Source: Lachnospiraceae bacterium UBA3641 (lineage in GTDB: Bacteria; Bacillota; Clostridia; Lachnospirales; Lachnospiraceae). Taken from it: 18,592 nucleotides of DNA. Every line of letters starts with the position of its first letter. The stretch's first letter is position 1. Position numbers and translations under genes: made by a program. This document shows positions 1 to 7,959 of the stretch, in pieces. The notes below the pieces were generated by a model, which was given only the letters and a program-made list of their open reading frames with translations, made no database searches and had not been told where the DNA came from. The stretch is from NCBI GenBank assembly GCA_002373875.1, contig DFKQ01000019.1, forward strand, positions 1 through 18,592, written 5' to 3'.

Positions 1-30
1 TTCAAATCAGCTGTGAATAGTAACTGTTCC

Positions 31-191
31 GTGCTTCGCACTTATGTCATAAGGAATCCACCACTTTGCGGTACCCCTTATGACGAATACCCACCATTCG
101 CAATTTCGTGGTGCTAAGCCCCACTTCTTGCTCATGTTGGGGCGGGTCATAAATCCTTGTCCCCACCATCAAGCAAGCTTGTGGTGGGGAC
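31..191. repeat. cluster of consecutive stem-loops downstream of malQ
   Basis: This non-coding stretch beyond the malQ stop holds at least six inverted repeats. They are GTGC/GCAC (31-41), GTCATAAGG/CCTTATGAC (46-54 with 76-84), CGAAT/ATTCG (84-100), CACCA/TGGTG (92-113), GCCCCA/TGGGGC (118-143), and a long stem at 159-191. The last has 10-bp arms GTCCCCACCA/TGGTGGGGAC, a single bulged T, and an inner CAAGC/GCTTG stem. No uridine tract follows on either strand, so a classical terminator is not shown. The density suggests a transposon end, a REP-like repeat cluster or a structured 3' UTR. The short motif GAATACCCACCA resembles the sequence at the right end of the TnpB element near 17490-17502. 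I see no coding sequence in 1-232. Confidence 0.6.
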
Positions 192-232
192 AGGCTTTTG
201 CCCCTTTAATCATATCATTGTATTTATCAATC

Positions 233-1726
233 TTACTCCCTGGGTACGCGGGAGTATAATTCCGTAAGTCCCCTTATGCTGTACTTAAGCTCATCCGATA
301 AGTAGTTGGGCCGCAGCCTCCACTCCCAGTTGCCCTCCGAGGTACCGGGTGTATTGATCCTTGCTTCACGCCCGAAGCATAAGTAATCCTGCAGGGGGAT
401 GATGCACAGATCGGCAACCGATCTGTATGCCTCTCTTATTATATCCCAGGTAAGGGCCCCGAAATCGGTATTCATCGAATTGATATACCTCCTGCAGAAA
501 TCCCTCTCCCCGTCATTTATCTCTTCAACCCAGGCACGTGTCGGCGTATTGTCATGGGTTCCCGTATATACAACACAGTTGTTCACATGCCTGTGGTTCA
601 CGTAGTAGCTGTCCCATGAAGTAAAGCCGTACTGAAGCACCTTCATCCCCGGAAAGCCTGATTCCGCAAGCAGCTTCTCATTCTCAGGCGTATTGTTCCC
701 CAGGTCCTCGGCTATTATCCTAAGCTCTCCCAGCTGACTCTTAAGGGCATTAAAGAGGTCCATCCCCGGGCCCTTGTTGAGCTTCCCGTGCTCAGCCGTC
801 TCATCACCGTAGGGCACCGCATAATACTCACAGAAGCCATGGAAATGATCAATCCTTATAACATCATAGAACTCGTAATTCCTCTTTATCCTCTTAACCC
901 ACCAGTCATAGCCTGACCCGGCAAGCTTCTTCCAGTCATATATGGGATTGCCCCACAGCTGGCCCGTCCTTGAAAAGGCATCCGGTGCGCAGCCCGCAAC
1001 CACCTTGGGATTTAAGTCCTTATCCATAAGGAATACCTCAGGATGCGCCCAGCAGTCGGCACTGTCCAGGGATACGTAGAAGGGCAGATCGCCTATTATC
1101 TTGACGTTCTTATCGTTGGCATATTTCTTAAGCTTCCTCCACTGCTTGTCGAACTCATACTGCTTGAAATATACAAAGTCAATCTCATCCTTAAGTCTCT
1201 TACCGGCAGCATTAAGGGCTGTCGCCGTTCTCTTCTTAAGATCATCCTTCCACTCATACCATGGCGCCCCGCCAAGGTCCTTCTTGATGGCGGTAAAGAG
1301 GGCATAATCCTTAAGCCAATCCTCCTCCCGCTTTATAAATGCCTTATATTCCTTATCTTCCTTCCCGGCCTCCTTAAAACGCTCATAGGCTTTCTTAAGT
1401 AAAGTATCCCTGTTCTCATACATGGTCCCGTAATCCACACGGGTCTCGTCATTGCCGAAATCCGTATTACAGCACTCATCCCACGTAAGCAGACCTTCCT
1501 CTATAAGATCTTCGAGTGAAATGAAATAGGGATTGCCTGCGAATGCCGAGAAGGGCTGGTAGGGTGAATTGCCATAGCCTGTCGGCCCTACCGGGAGTAT
1601 CTGCCAGTAACCCTGTGCCGCTCCATACAGAAAATCAACAAAATCATACGCTTCCTTTGAAAAGGTTCCGATCCCGAACCTTGAAGGTATTGAAAAGATC
1701 GGGAATAAAATACCGCTTTCTCTCAT
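233..1726 (-). CDS. malQ: 4-alpha-glucanotransferase (amylomaltase, GH77)
   Basis: Cytoplasmic disproportionating enzyme that moves alpha-1,4-glucan segments between maltodextrins or glycogen chains. The 497 residues match the usual length of bacterial GH77 enzymes and cover the whole family. The N-terminal part has the family signature LPVGPTGYGNSPYQ (44-57). The catalytic residues are recognisable: nucleophile Asp293 in RIDHFHGF, acid/base Glu340 in IIAEDLG, and the third carboxylate Asp392 in TGTHDN. GDLPFYVSLDSADCW (212-226) is also typical. The chosen ATG has a GGGGAGG ribosome binding site 5 nt upstream. The gene diverges from the HD-GYP gene across 156 bp. No other maltose or glycogen gene is beside it, so it appears to be a solitary transcription unit. 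Identification is secure. Confidence 0.96.
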   Translation of the reverse strand: MRESGILFPIFSIPSRFGIGTFSKEAYDFVDFLYGAAQGYWQILPVGPTGYGNSPYQPFSAFAGNPYFISLEDLIEEGLLTWDECCNTDFGNDETRVDYGTMYENRDTLLKKAYERFKEAGKEDKEYKAFIKREEDWLKDYALFTAIKKDLGGAPWYEWKDDLKKRTATALNAAGKRLKDEIDFVYFKQYEFDKQWRKLKKYANDKNVKIIGDLPFYVSLDSADCWAHPEVFLMDKDLNPKVVAGCAPDAFSRTGQLWGNPIYDWKKLAGSGYDWWVKRIKRNYEFYDVIRIDHFHGFCEYYAVPYGDETAEHGKLNKGPGMDLFNALKSQLGELRIIAEDLGNNTPENEKLLAESGFPGMKVLQYGFTSWDSYYVNHRHVNNCVVYTGTHDNTPTRAWVEEINDGERDFCRRYINSMNTDFGALTWDIIREAYRSVADLCIIPLQDYLCFGREARINTPGTSEGNWEWRLRPNYLSDELKYSIRGLTELYSRVPRE

Positions 1727-1816
1727 TATATCCTCCCCTTGATTTATTATTCCAACAAAAACTTATGTCATTTTTGCTGCCCTGAATAGTTACCAATTTA
1801 TCATATTTTAAAGGTT

Positions 1817-1847
1817 TTATCAAATCCGTCCCCTTTTGTGATATAAT
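1817..1847 (+). promoter_or_regulatory. candidate promoter of the HD-GYP gene
   Basis: A perfect -10 TATAAT lies at 1842-1847, about 35 nt before the ATG at 1883. A weak -35-like TTATCA sits at 1817-1822 with a long 19-nt spacer. The ribosome binding site AGGA (1871-1874) lies 8 nt before the ATG. The -10 is convincing and the -35 is not. Confidence 0.4.
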
Positions 1848-1882
1848 ACCTTATCAGACAATTTTACGACAGGATACCAACT

Positions 1883-2989
1883 ATGGCAAAAAGAAAACTT
1901 GTAAGCACCAGAACCTTAAGATCGGGAATGAAAATAGATCAGGCGATCGTTGATTCTCAGGGGCGCGAGCTCATTGTAAGAGGATCTGTTCTTGATGATT
2001 TTCAAATAGAATACCTGCGGGAACACGGTGTGGGGGGTATATTTATAAGCACCGGCGAACCTGACAAGGAGGAATTGTCCGAGCTTGAAAAAAACCTCCC
2101 CGCATATACCCGTGAGCTCATCGAAAAATCACGAGTTGAAGATAAATCCAAGGTCCGGCTGAACCAGGAAGTGTGCAAACGTGTGGGCGAGGGTATCCAG
2201 TTCCTCTTCCATAACACCGAATCGGAGGGCTTCCTTGAGACTACCAACAATATCTCGGAAGAACTTGTTAAGGCGATCACCGGAAATAATGCCGTAGCTA
2301 TCGATATCAATCTTATAAAGGTCAGCGATGAATACACCTTTAAGCACAGCGTCGATGTTGCCACCATGGCCATGGTCATCGGGCAGAATTACGGTCTTAG
2401 TAAGGAGGAGCTCCGCGAATTGGGAGTGGCCGGTCTTCTTCATGATCTTGGGAAATCACAGATCCCCCTTGAAGTACTTAACAAGCCCGGTAAACTTGAC
2501 GACATGGAATTCGAACTGATGAAACAGCACTCACTTTTCGGTTTCAAGATACTTAAGGAGAAAAACCAGTTCAACGAAGCGATCCTCAAGGGCGTCCTTC
2601 AGCACCATGAAAAGATAAGCGGTAAAGGATATCCTCTCGGAACGGCTGACGCCGGAATACATAAATACGCTAAAATAATCGCGGTAGCTGATGTTTATGA
2701 TGCACTGGTTACGGAAAGGCCATATAAAAAAGCCTTTCAGAAGAGAGAGGCCGTTGAGATGATCCTTGCCATGACCCAGGATCTTGATATGCAGGCGCTT
2801 TTGAGCTTCTTAAACTGTGTGATCCTATTCCCCGTCGACAGCATAGTTACTCTCTCGTCAGGTGAACCGGCCAAAGTAGTGAAGAACAACAGTGATAACT
2901 GTTTACGACCCACGGTTGTAGGGCTTAAGACGGGTAAGCTGTATGATCTGTGCAATGATTTAAACTGCGCCAACCTGATAATACTGTGA
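1883..2989 (+). CDS. HD-GYP domain protein, probable cyclic-di-GMP phosphodiesterase
   Basis: Likely hydrolyses cyclic di-GMP and so influences motility, adhesion or surface polysaccharide. Residues 1-60 resemble the small N-terminal domain often placed before HD-GYP domains (TRTLRSGMKIDQAIVDSQGREL). Residues 60-140 are a polar linker region. The HD-GYP domain spans about 150-300. Metal-binding positions are visible: His155, His187-Asp188 in HDLGK, His216, His241-His242, the GYP signature at 249-251 (GKGYP) and Asp270. The C-terminal 60 residues form the usual small beta-rich tail. No membrane segment or receiver domain is present, so the input signal is unknown. It converges with the aminotransferase gene, 38 bp away. 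A PilZ protein at 11603 is the other c-di-GMP gene in the window but is not linked in an operon. Confidence 0.92.
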   Translation: MAKRKLVSTRTLRSGMKIDQAIVDSQGRELIVRGSVLDDFQIEYLREHGVGGIFISTGEPDKEELSELEKNLPAYTRELIEKSRVEDKSKVRLNQEVCKRVGEGIQFLFHNTESEGFLETTNNISEELVKAITGNNAVAIDINLIKVSDEYTFKHSVDVATMAMVIGQNYGLSKEELRELGVAGLLHDLGKSQIPLEVLNKPGKLDDMEFELMKQHSLFGFKILKEKNQFNEAILKGVLQHHEKISGKGYPLGTADAGIHKYAKIIAVADVYDALVTERPYKKAFQKREAVEMILAMTQDLDMQALLSFLNCVILFPVDSIVTLSSGEPAKVVKNNSDNCLRPTVVGLKTGKLYDLCNDLNCANLIIL

Positions 2990-3027
2990 TGGATGCCATA
3001 GAAATATCATAAACCAAAATCATTCCC

Positions 3028-4131
3028 TTAATGACATACCATCATCTCACATATCTTATCTACAGTTTCAAGTTCCAGATCAGGATATATCGGAAGGGTC
3101 AGCACCTGTTTGCTGATCCTTGATGCAACCGGAGTATCCTCAGGATCAAACATTCCCTTATAGCATCTCATGGCATTGGTCGCAGGATAGAAATACCTTC
3201 TTGTCATGATCCCCTTCTCACTCAGTATTCTAAACACTTCATCCCGGTCAATGCCGAATTCCACGGGATCTATGACTATCGGATAATAGGAATAATTCGA
3301 TCCAACGCCGGCCCTCACATGATTCAGTTTAATTCCCTTCACTCCGTCTAAATGTTCGTTATATCGTTCATATACGGCCTTCCGTCTCGCGATGTCATCA
3401 TCAATATGTCTTAAATTACACAGACCCATTGCCGCACAGAATTCGTTCATCTTCGCATTACCGCCTATACAGCCGGCATCTTCGGGATCATCGAACCCGA
3501 AATCCTTGACCGCATACAGCAATTCAGTGATCGAATCATCCTTAAAGCATACGCAGCCACCTTCTATCGTATTGAATACCTTAGTGGCATGGAAGGAAAA
3601 ACAAGATGCATCCCCGAAGCTTCCAACGCCCTTCCCCTTATAGGTTTCCCCGAATGTATGCGCTGCATCATAAATGACCTTAAGCCCATGTTTCCCGGCA
3701 AAGTCATCCACCGCCTCAATATTGCATATATTACCATATACATGCACAGGCATTATCGCACATGTATCCACGGTTAATGCCTTCTCAAGCTTATCGGTAT
3801 CAATTGTATAATCATCGGGATTCACATCGCAGAATACGGGATGTAAGCCGCTGCGCACTATTGCATGAGTTGTGGACACAAAAGTAAAGGGTGTTGTGAT
3901 AACATCCCCTTTAAGCCCCATTGCCTGTATCGTCATCTCAAGTGCCATATGACCATTCACGAGCAACTCAATATTAGGTACCTTCAGATATTCCTTAAGC
4001 TCCTTCTTCAGTTGTTCATGCTTAGGACCCATGTTTGTCAGCCAATGCGATTCCCATATCGGCCTTATTTCTTCAATATACTCGTCGATATCCGGCATTG
4101 ACGAACGGGTTACCAGTATTCTGTCAGGCAT
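3028..4131 (-). CDS. DegT/DnrJ/EryC1/StrS family sugar aminotransferase
   Basis: PLP-dependent fold-type I aminotransferase acting on a nucleotide-linked keto-sugar, probably supplying an amino-sugar for surface polysaccharide or a glycan. The 367 residues are full length. PLP-site residues are Asp155 in YDAAHTFG and Lys184 in SFHATKVFN, followed by the glycine-rich EGG turn. The opening (PDIDEYIEEIRPIWESHWLT) resembles enzymes that make dTDP-4-amino-4,6-dideoxyglucose, such as VioA. The exact substrate is inference. No other sugar-nucleotide gene adjoins it, which is unusual because these genes normally sit in glycan clusters. The AAAGGA ribosome binding site lies 4 nt before the ATG. A tRNA-Gly gene ends only 27 nt upstream on the same strand with no visible terminator between, so the two may share a transcript. 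Confidence 0.9.
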   Translation of the reverse strand: MPDRILVTRSSMPDIDEYIEEIRPIWESHWLTNMGPKHEQLKKELKEYLKVPNIELLVNGHMALEMTIQAMGLKGDVITTPFTFVSTTHAIVRSGLHPVFCDVNPDDYTIDTDKLEKALTVDTCAIMPVHVYGNICNIEAVDDFAGKHGLKVIYDAAHTFGETYKGKGVGSFGDASCFSFHATKVFNTIEGGCVCFKDDSITELLYAVKDFGFDDPEDAGCIGGNAKMNEFCAAMGLCNLRHIDDDIARRKAVYERYNEHLDGVKGIKLNHVRAGVGSNYSYYPIVIDPVEFGIDRDEVFRILSEKGIMTRRYFYPATNAMRCYKGMFDPEDTPVASRISKQVLTLPIYPDLELETVDKICEMMVCH

Positions 4132-4158
4132 CTTATCCTTTACGATACTAATCTGTTA

Positions 4159-4229
4159 AGCAGGATACGGGAGTCGAACCCGCCTCCTCAGCTTGGGAAG
4201 CTGATATACTACCGATGTACTAATCCTGC
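4159..4229 (-). tRNA. tRNA-Gly (anticodon CCC)
   Basis: The minus strand folds as a complete cloverleaf. The acceptor stem is GCAGGAT/ATCCTGC, the D stem GTAC/GTAT, and the anticodon stem TCAGC/GCTGA with loop TTCCCAA, giving anticodon CCC. The T arm carries GTTCGAC in its loop, closed by CGGG/CCCG. The discriminator is U, usual for bacterial tRNA-Gly, and CCA is not encoded (TAA follows). Length is 71 nt. It decodes GGG. A good sigma-A type promoter lies 46 bp upstream. It is the first element of a possible tRNA-aminotransferase transcript. Confidence 0.95.
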
Positions 4230-4240
4230 ACCATACCATT

Positions 4241-4256
4241 GTTTCGATCTCGAAAC
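4241..4256. repeat. 16-bp palindrome in the tRNA-Gly leader
   Basis: GTTTCGA and TCGAAAC are separated by two bases. The palindrome lies between the tRNA promoter and the 5' end of the mature tRNA, so it would be in the precursor leader. It may form a short hairpin or be a protein-binding site. Nothing in the sequence decides this. Confidence 0.4.
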
Positions 4257-4274
4257 CACATCAAATACTATGAC

Positions 4275-4303
4275 AGTATAGCACAATATAAACATAATCT
4301 CAA
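4275..4303 (-). promoter_or_regulatory. sigma-A type promoter for tRNA-Gly
   Basis: On the minus strand, -35 TTGAGA (4298-4303) and -10 TATACT (4275-4280) are separated by exactly 17 bp, each one mismatch from consensus. Transcription would start near 4268, leaving about 39 nt of leader before the tRNA. This is the clearest promoter in the window. Confidence 0.75.
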
Positions 4304-4349
4304 TAGATTCATTTATTCTTTATACCATTCTTTATACCCTTCTGAAAGG

Positions 4350-5552
4350 CTATTTATTAATCTCCTCCAATTCATCGAATTTAGCCTGCATAGTCGGGTT
4401 GCCGCGGATAAGCTTCTTTACACTTACCTCTTCCACTTTATTGTTAGCTATGCGAAGCTGGTTGTCCGATCCCTGAAGCTCCTTCTTAACCTTCTCAAGA
4501 TGCTGTATGGTCTTGTCAATCTCCGCAATAGCCTTATCAAAATGGCTGTGGGCCAGATCGTAATTCCGCGTAAAATCATTTTTAAATTTAAGCAGATTGT
4601 CCTCAAAATTCGTGATATCGATATCCTGATTGCGGACGACCGCAAGCTCCTGCTTATAGACAAGGGCATTAAGAGCAGCATTTCTCAGCAGCGTGATTAT
4701 GGGTATGAAGCACTGGGGACGTACCACATACATCTTTTCATACCTATACGATACATCCACTATCCCAGCGTTGTACAGCTCACTGTCCGATTCAAGCATG
4801 GATACCAGAACCGCATATTCACAGTTCTTTTCTTTACGATCCTTATCAAGCTCTTTAAAGAAATCTTCATTCTTATGCTTTGTAGAGGTTTCATCCATCT
4901 CATTCTTCATCTCGAACATTATGGATATTATCTCAACACCGTTTTCATCGTTTTCCCGATAGATATAATCACCTTTACTTCCTGTCTTTATATCATTATC
5001 CTTTTCGAAATACGCGTTTTTAAATGCCGTGGGCCGCAGTTCATTGAACCGGATCTCGCAGTGCTGTTCCAGCGTTTCTCCCACCATCTTTGTGGACATT
5101 TTCGTCTTAAGGTCCTTATAGTAAGCTATCTGCTCATCCTTCTGTTCGAGAAGAATCCTGCTCTTATCCTTTTCCTTCGTGAGCTCGTTTTCGATATCAC
5201 GCTTCTCATCCTCGACCCTTTTTACCGCTTCCATTATGGCCAGCTTTTTCTTATCCTCATTGGCATCAAGTTGTGCCGTAAGAGTATTAACTCTTTCTTC
5301 TGCCTTATTCAACCGGTCGTTAAGCTTCTTTACTTCCTTTTCATGATCTTCTCTGCTATGAAGCCTGATTTCGTTTTCAAGCGCAGTCATTTCGAGCTCA
5401 TGCTTTTCCCGCAGGTAATCCTCAAGCTCGCTGACCCTTGACTTTACTTCCTTCTCGAATTCACGATCTCTTATCTGTTGTATTATAGAGCTTAATTCAG
5501 TATCATCAACTGTAAAAGCCTGTCCGCAATGTGGGCATTTAAGTTCAGCCAT
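4350..5552 (-). CDS. DUF2130 family coiled-coil protein
   Basis: Protein of unknown function matching the DUF2130 family. A zinc-ribbon-like CPHCG (6-10) is followed by a long charged segment, about 25-160, that reads as coiled coil (repeated E/K heptads). The conserved C-terminal domain begins around MVGETLEQHCEIRFNELRP (157-173). In it, GSKGDYIYRE (Asp195) and IMFEMKNE (Glu214, Lys216) have the spacing of a PD-(D/E)XK nuclease core. That is established as a suggestion for the family but not as a biochemical fact. The C terminus is again helical. Its ATG overlaps the stop codon of the D-lactate dehydrogenase gene by one base (TAATG), so translation is probably coupled. A cytoplasmic, possibly DNA-associated role is inference. 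Confidence 0.85.
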   Translation of the reverse strand: MAELKCPHCGQAFTVDDTELSSIIQQIRDREFEKEVKSRVSELEDYLREKHELEMTALENEIRLHSREDHEKEVKKLNDRLNKAEERVNTLTAQLDANEDKKKLAIMEAVKRVEDEKRDIENELTKEKDKSRILLEQKDEQIAYYKDLKTKMSTKMVGETLEQHCEIRFNELRPTAFKNAYFEKDNDIKTGSKGDYIYRENDENGVEIISIMFEMKNEMDETSTKHKNEDFFKELDKDRKEKNCEYAVLVSMLESDSELYNAGIVDVSYRYEKMYVVRPQCFIPIITLLRNAALNALVYKQELAVVRNQDIDITNFEDNLLKFKNDFTRNYDLAHSHFDKAIAEIDKTIQHLEKVKKELQGSDNQLRIANNKVEEVSVKKLIRGNPTMQAKFDELEEINK

Positions 5553-6544
5553 TACGCCTTCACCTCATTCACACATGAACCCTTTTTCAAAAACTCATTT
5601 ATATTGTTTATGGTTGTATTTGCTATATTTGTCAATGCTTCTTCCGTAAGGAAGGCCTGATGAGAAGTAACTATCACATTGGGCATTGATATAAGCCTTG
5701 CCAGAGTATCATCCTCAAATATATGACCCGACCTGTCTTCGAAGAATACCGAGGCCTCCTCTTCATACACATCCAGACAGGCGGCCCCTATATGCCTTTT
5801 CCTGATCCCTTCAAGCAGGGCCTCGGCGTCGATGAGTGCTCCTCTTGATGTATTAACAAGAACAACTCCCTTTTTCATATTTTTTATTGATGCTGCATCC
5901 ACCATATGATACGTCTCCTCTGTAAGAGGACAGTGGAAGGATATAATATCCGATTTCTTCCATATCTCTTTCAGATCAACATAATCATAGTCGGCATCCT
6001 TGGCGGGAAACTTGTCATAAGCTATAACATTCATTCCAAATCCCCTGCAGATATCAATGAAAACACGCCCTATCTTACCTGTACCGACGACACCGACCGT
6101 CTTACCGTGAAGATCAAACCCCATAAGGCCGTTTAAGGAAAAATTGAAATCCTTGGTCCTTATGTATGATTTGTGGATTCTCCTTATAGAAGTAAGAAGA
6201 AGGGCTGCCGCATGCTCAGCTACTGCGTAAGGCGAATAGGCAGGCACCCTGACGACACCTATTTTCCCGGCTGCGTGTGCCACATCCACATTGTTAAAGC
6301 CTGCACAGCGAAGAGCAATAAGCTTAACTCCCTTCTTGGCAAGAGAGTTTATTACCTTCTCATTGACCGTATCATTTACAAACACGCACACGACATCATA
6401 TCCCTTGGCCAGCTTAACCGTATCCTCATCCAGCTTGGTCTCAAAGTACTTGATCTTAAGATCACCTGATCTGTTCGCCTTGTCAAAGGATGCTATATCA
6501 TAATCCTTGGCATCAAAAAAAGCTACTTTAATCTTGTTACTCAT
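5552..6544 (-). CDS. ldhA: D-lactate dehydrogenase (D-2-hydroxyacid dehydrogenase family)
   Basis: NAD-dependent enzyme that reduces pyruvate to D-lactate in fermentation. The 330 residues are standard. The Rossmann motif GTGKIG is at 154-159. The catalytic trio is Arg234 in NTSRGALID, Glu263 in the EEEA segment, and His295 in SHQAFLTEEA. These positions sit one residue before the classic lactobacillar D-LDH numbering, which supports D-LDH over other 2-hydroxyacid dehydrogenases. Reduction of other 2-keto acids cannot be excluded. The start has a very strong AAAGGAGG site 6 nt upstream. Seventy-one bases separate it from the upstream cation transporter, and it is one-base coupled to the downstream DUF2130 gene. 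Confidence 0.92.
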   Translation of the reverse strand: MSNKIKVAFFDAKDYDIASFDKANRSGDLKIKYFETKLDEDTVKLAKGYDVVCVFVNDTVNEKVINSLAKKGVKLIALRCAGFNNVDVAHAAGKIGVVRVPAYSPYAVAEHAAALLLTSIRRIHKSYIRTKDFNFSLNGLMGFDLHGKTVGVVGTGKIGRVFIDICRGFGMNVIAYDKFPAKDADYDYVDLKEIWKKSDIISFHCPLTEETYHMVDAASIKNMKKGVVLVNTSRGALIDAEALLEGIRKRHIGAACLDVYEEEASVFFEDRSGHIFEDDTLARLISMPNVIVTSHQAFLTEEALTNIANTTINNINEFLKKGSCVNEVKA

Positions 6545-6615
6545 AATTTACCTCCTTTGATCGGTTATTTATTCATCATACAATTCACAACTTTTGATAT
6601 TCGTCCTTTTATGTT

Positions 6616-7749
6616 TTAATCCGATACATCCACATCCGGTGCGACCTGAACATTGTATTCCGGATATGAGTCTTTAATCTCATTGTAAATGATACTGATT
6701 CCTTCCTTCGGTGTGATATCGAAGCTCATTACAACGTCAAAAGTCATATCCCTGGCTTCGACATCCACATAAAAGCCATGAAGCTGAACTGCCCATTCAT
6801 GAGTCATGACGCGTTCACGGACATCCCTCTCAATATCGGCAGCTTCATCATTACCGGTATTATAGGAATACAATCCCACACCTACCAGTATGACACCGGT
6901 TTCCCGATAGACCTTTTTTTCCAGTTTCCTGGTCAGCTTATCGATCTCTCTTGCCGTCATTGTGTCCGGCAATTCAAGATGTACCGAAGCCAGATCCTTA
7001 TCGGGTCCGTAATTGTATATTATAAGGTCATAGGCGCCCCTTACATCCGGATCTTCACACAGCAGTTCCTTGATCCTGGCCGTTTTTTCCTTATCCGCTC
7101 TTACTCCCAGGATCTCATTCAATGTTTCTATCATCATCTCAATACCCGCCTTGATGATAAAACCTGCTATTATAACACCAACGTAGGCTTCAAGCGATAA
7201 TCCGCTCATCAAAAAAATGATCGCCGAAACCAGCACCGAAGCAGACAGGATGGCATCAAACATCGCATCTGAACCGGATGCTGTAAGTGAACCGGAATTG
7301 ACTTGTTTCCCTTTTGCCTTTACATATCTTCCGAGAACGATCTTAGCAACAACCGCTACCGCGATTATAACAAGTGAAAGAATACCGTAATCCGGTGTTT
7401 CAGGGTGAATGATCTTCTTAACGGATTCCACGGCCGAAGTTATACCTGCATAGAGAACAATGCCCGAAACGATCATTGCGCTCAGATATTCTATCCTTCC
7501 GTAGCCGAGCGGATGCTTCTTATCGGGAAGCCTGCCTGCAAGCTTTGTTCCCACGATAGTGATAATAGATGACAGGGCATCTGACAGATTGTTAACGGCA
7601 TCCAGGGTAACCGCAATGGAATGGGACATGATCCCGATCGCCGCCTTAAATGCAGCCAGCAATACATTGGCCAGTATCCCGATGATACTGGTACGGATTA
7701 TAACCATATCACGCTTTTCTTCTGAGATTACAGCCTCCTTATTCTCCAT
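6616..7749 (-). CDS. cation diffusion facilitator family transporter
   Basis: Membrane antiporter exporting divalent metal (Zn, Mn, Fe or Co; specificity not determined). Six membrane helices are visible within residues 15-215. Metal-site residues lie in helix 2 (DAVNNLSD, near 50-57) and helix 5 (SDAMFDA, near 160). Both show D-x3/4-D instead of the H-x3-D typical of zinc exporters, which leans towards Mn or Fe, but this is inference. The cytoplasmic tail is long. After a first ferredoxin-like domain (about 215-295), a second segment of similar length (about 305-377, ending YPEYNVQVAPDVDVSD) follows, so the domain appears duplicated. The ribosome binding site AAAGGAGA is 6 nt before the ATG. 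A promoter lies about 50 bp upstream. Confidence 0.9.
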   Translation of the reverse strand: MENKEAVISEEKRDMVIIRTSIIGILANVLLAAFKAAIGIMSHSIAVTLDAVNNLSDALSSIITIVGTKLAGRLPDKKHPLGYGRIEYLSAMIVSGIVLYAGITSAVESVKKIIHPETPDYGILSLVIIAVAVVAKIVLGRYVKAKGKQVNSGSLTASGSDAMFDAILSASVLVSAIIFLMSGLSLEAYVGVIIAGFIIKAGIEMMIETLNEILGVRADKEKTARIKELLCEDPDVRGAYDLIIYNYGPDKDLASVHLELPDTMTAREIDKLTRKLEKKVYRETGVILVGVGLYSYNTGNDEAADIERDVRERVMTHEWAVQLHGFYVDVEARDMTFDVVMSFDITPKEGISIIYNEIKDSYPEYNVQVAPDVDVSD

Positions 7750-7799
7750 AACTATTCTCCTTTTCAGATCCGGATATTTCCGGTCCGGTATTTCAAAGT

Positions 7800-7827
7800 A
7801 TTATAAATATATCAGAATTTGCGGCAA
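7800..7827 (-). promoter_or_regulatory. candidate promoter of the cation transporter gene
   Basis: On the minus strand, -10 TATAAT (7800-7805) and -35 TTGCCG (7822-7827) are separated by 16 bp. Transcription would begin near 7793, giving a 44-nt leader to the ATG at 7749. Confidence 0.55.
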
Positions 7828-7959
7828 ACTTAAAGCACCGGATATATTTTTGATCCTGATCTGTTACCGTAGGCGAATATTTTAAAATCACCGAAAAAGT
7901 GTTAATATAAAATAGTATCGTAACTTTGTACAGACAACAGGGTAGCAAAGGAGATTCTC

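Noticed and set aside
4239..5441. 400-codon open frame on the plus strand
   Set aside because: It is antisense to the DUF2130 gene, low in complexity of fold signals, and has no family resemblance. The codon pattern of the lysine/glutamate-rich coiled coil on the other strand explains the lack of stops.
7828..7959. Riboswitch or clear promoter before the aldo/keto reductase
   Set aside because: There is a TATAAA-like box near 7906 but no acceptable -35 and no recognisable riboswitch stems.
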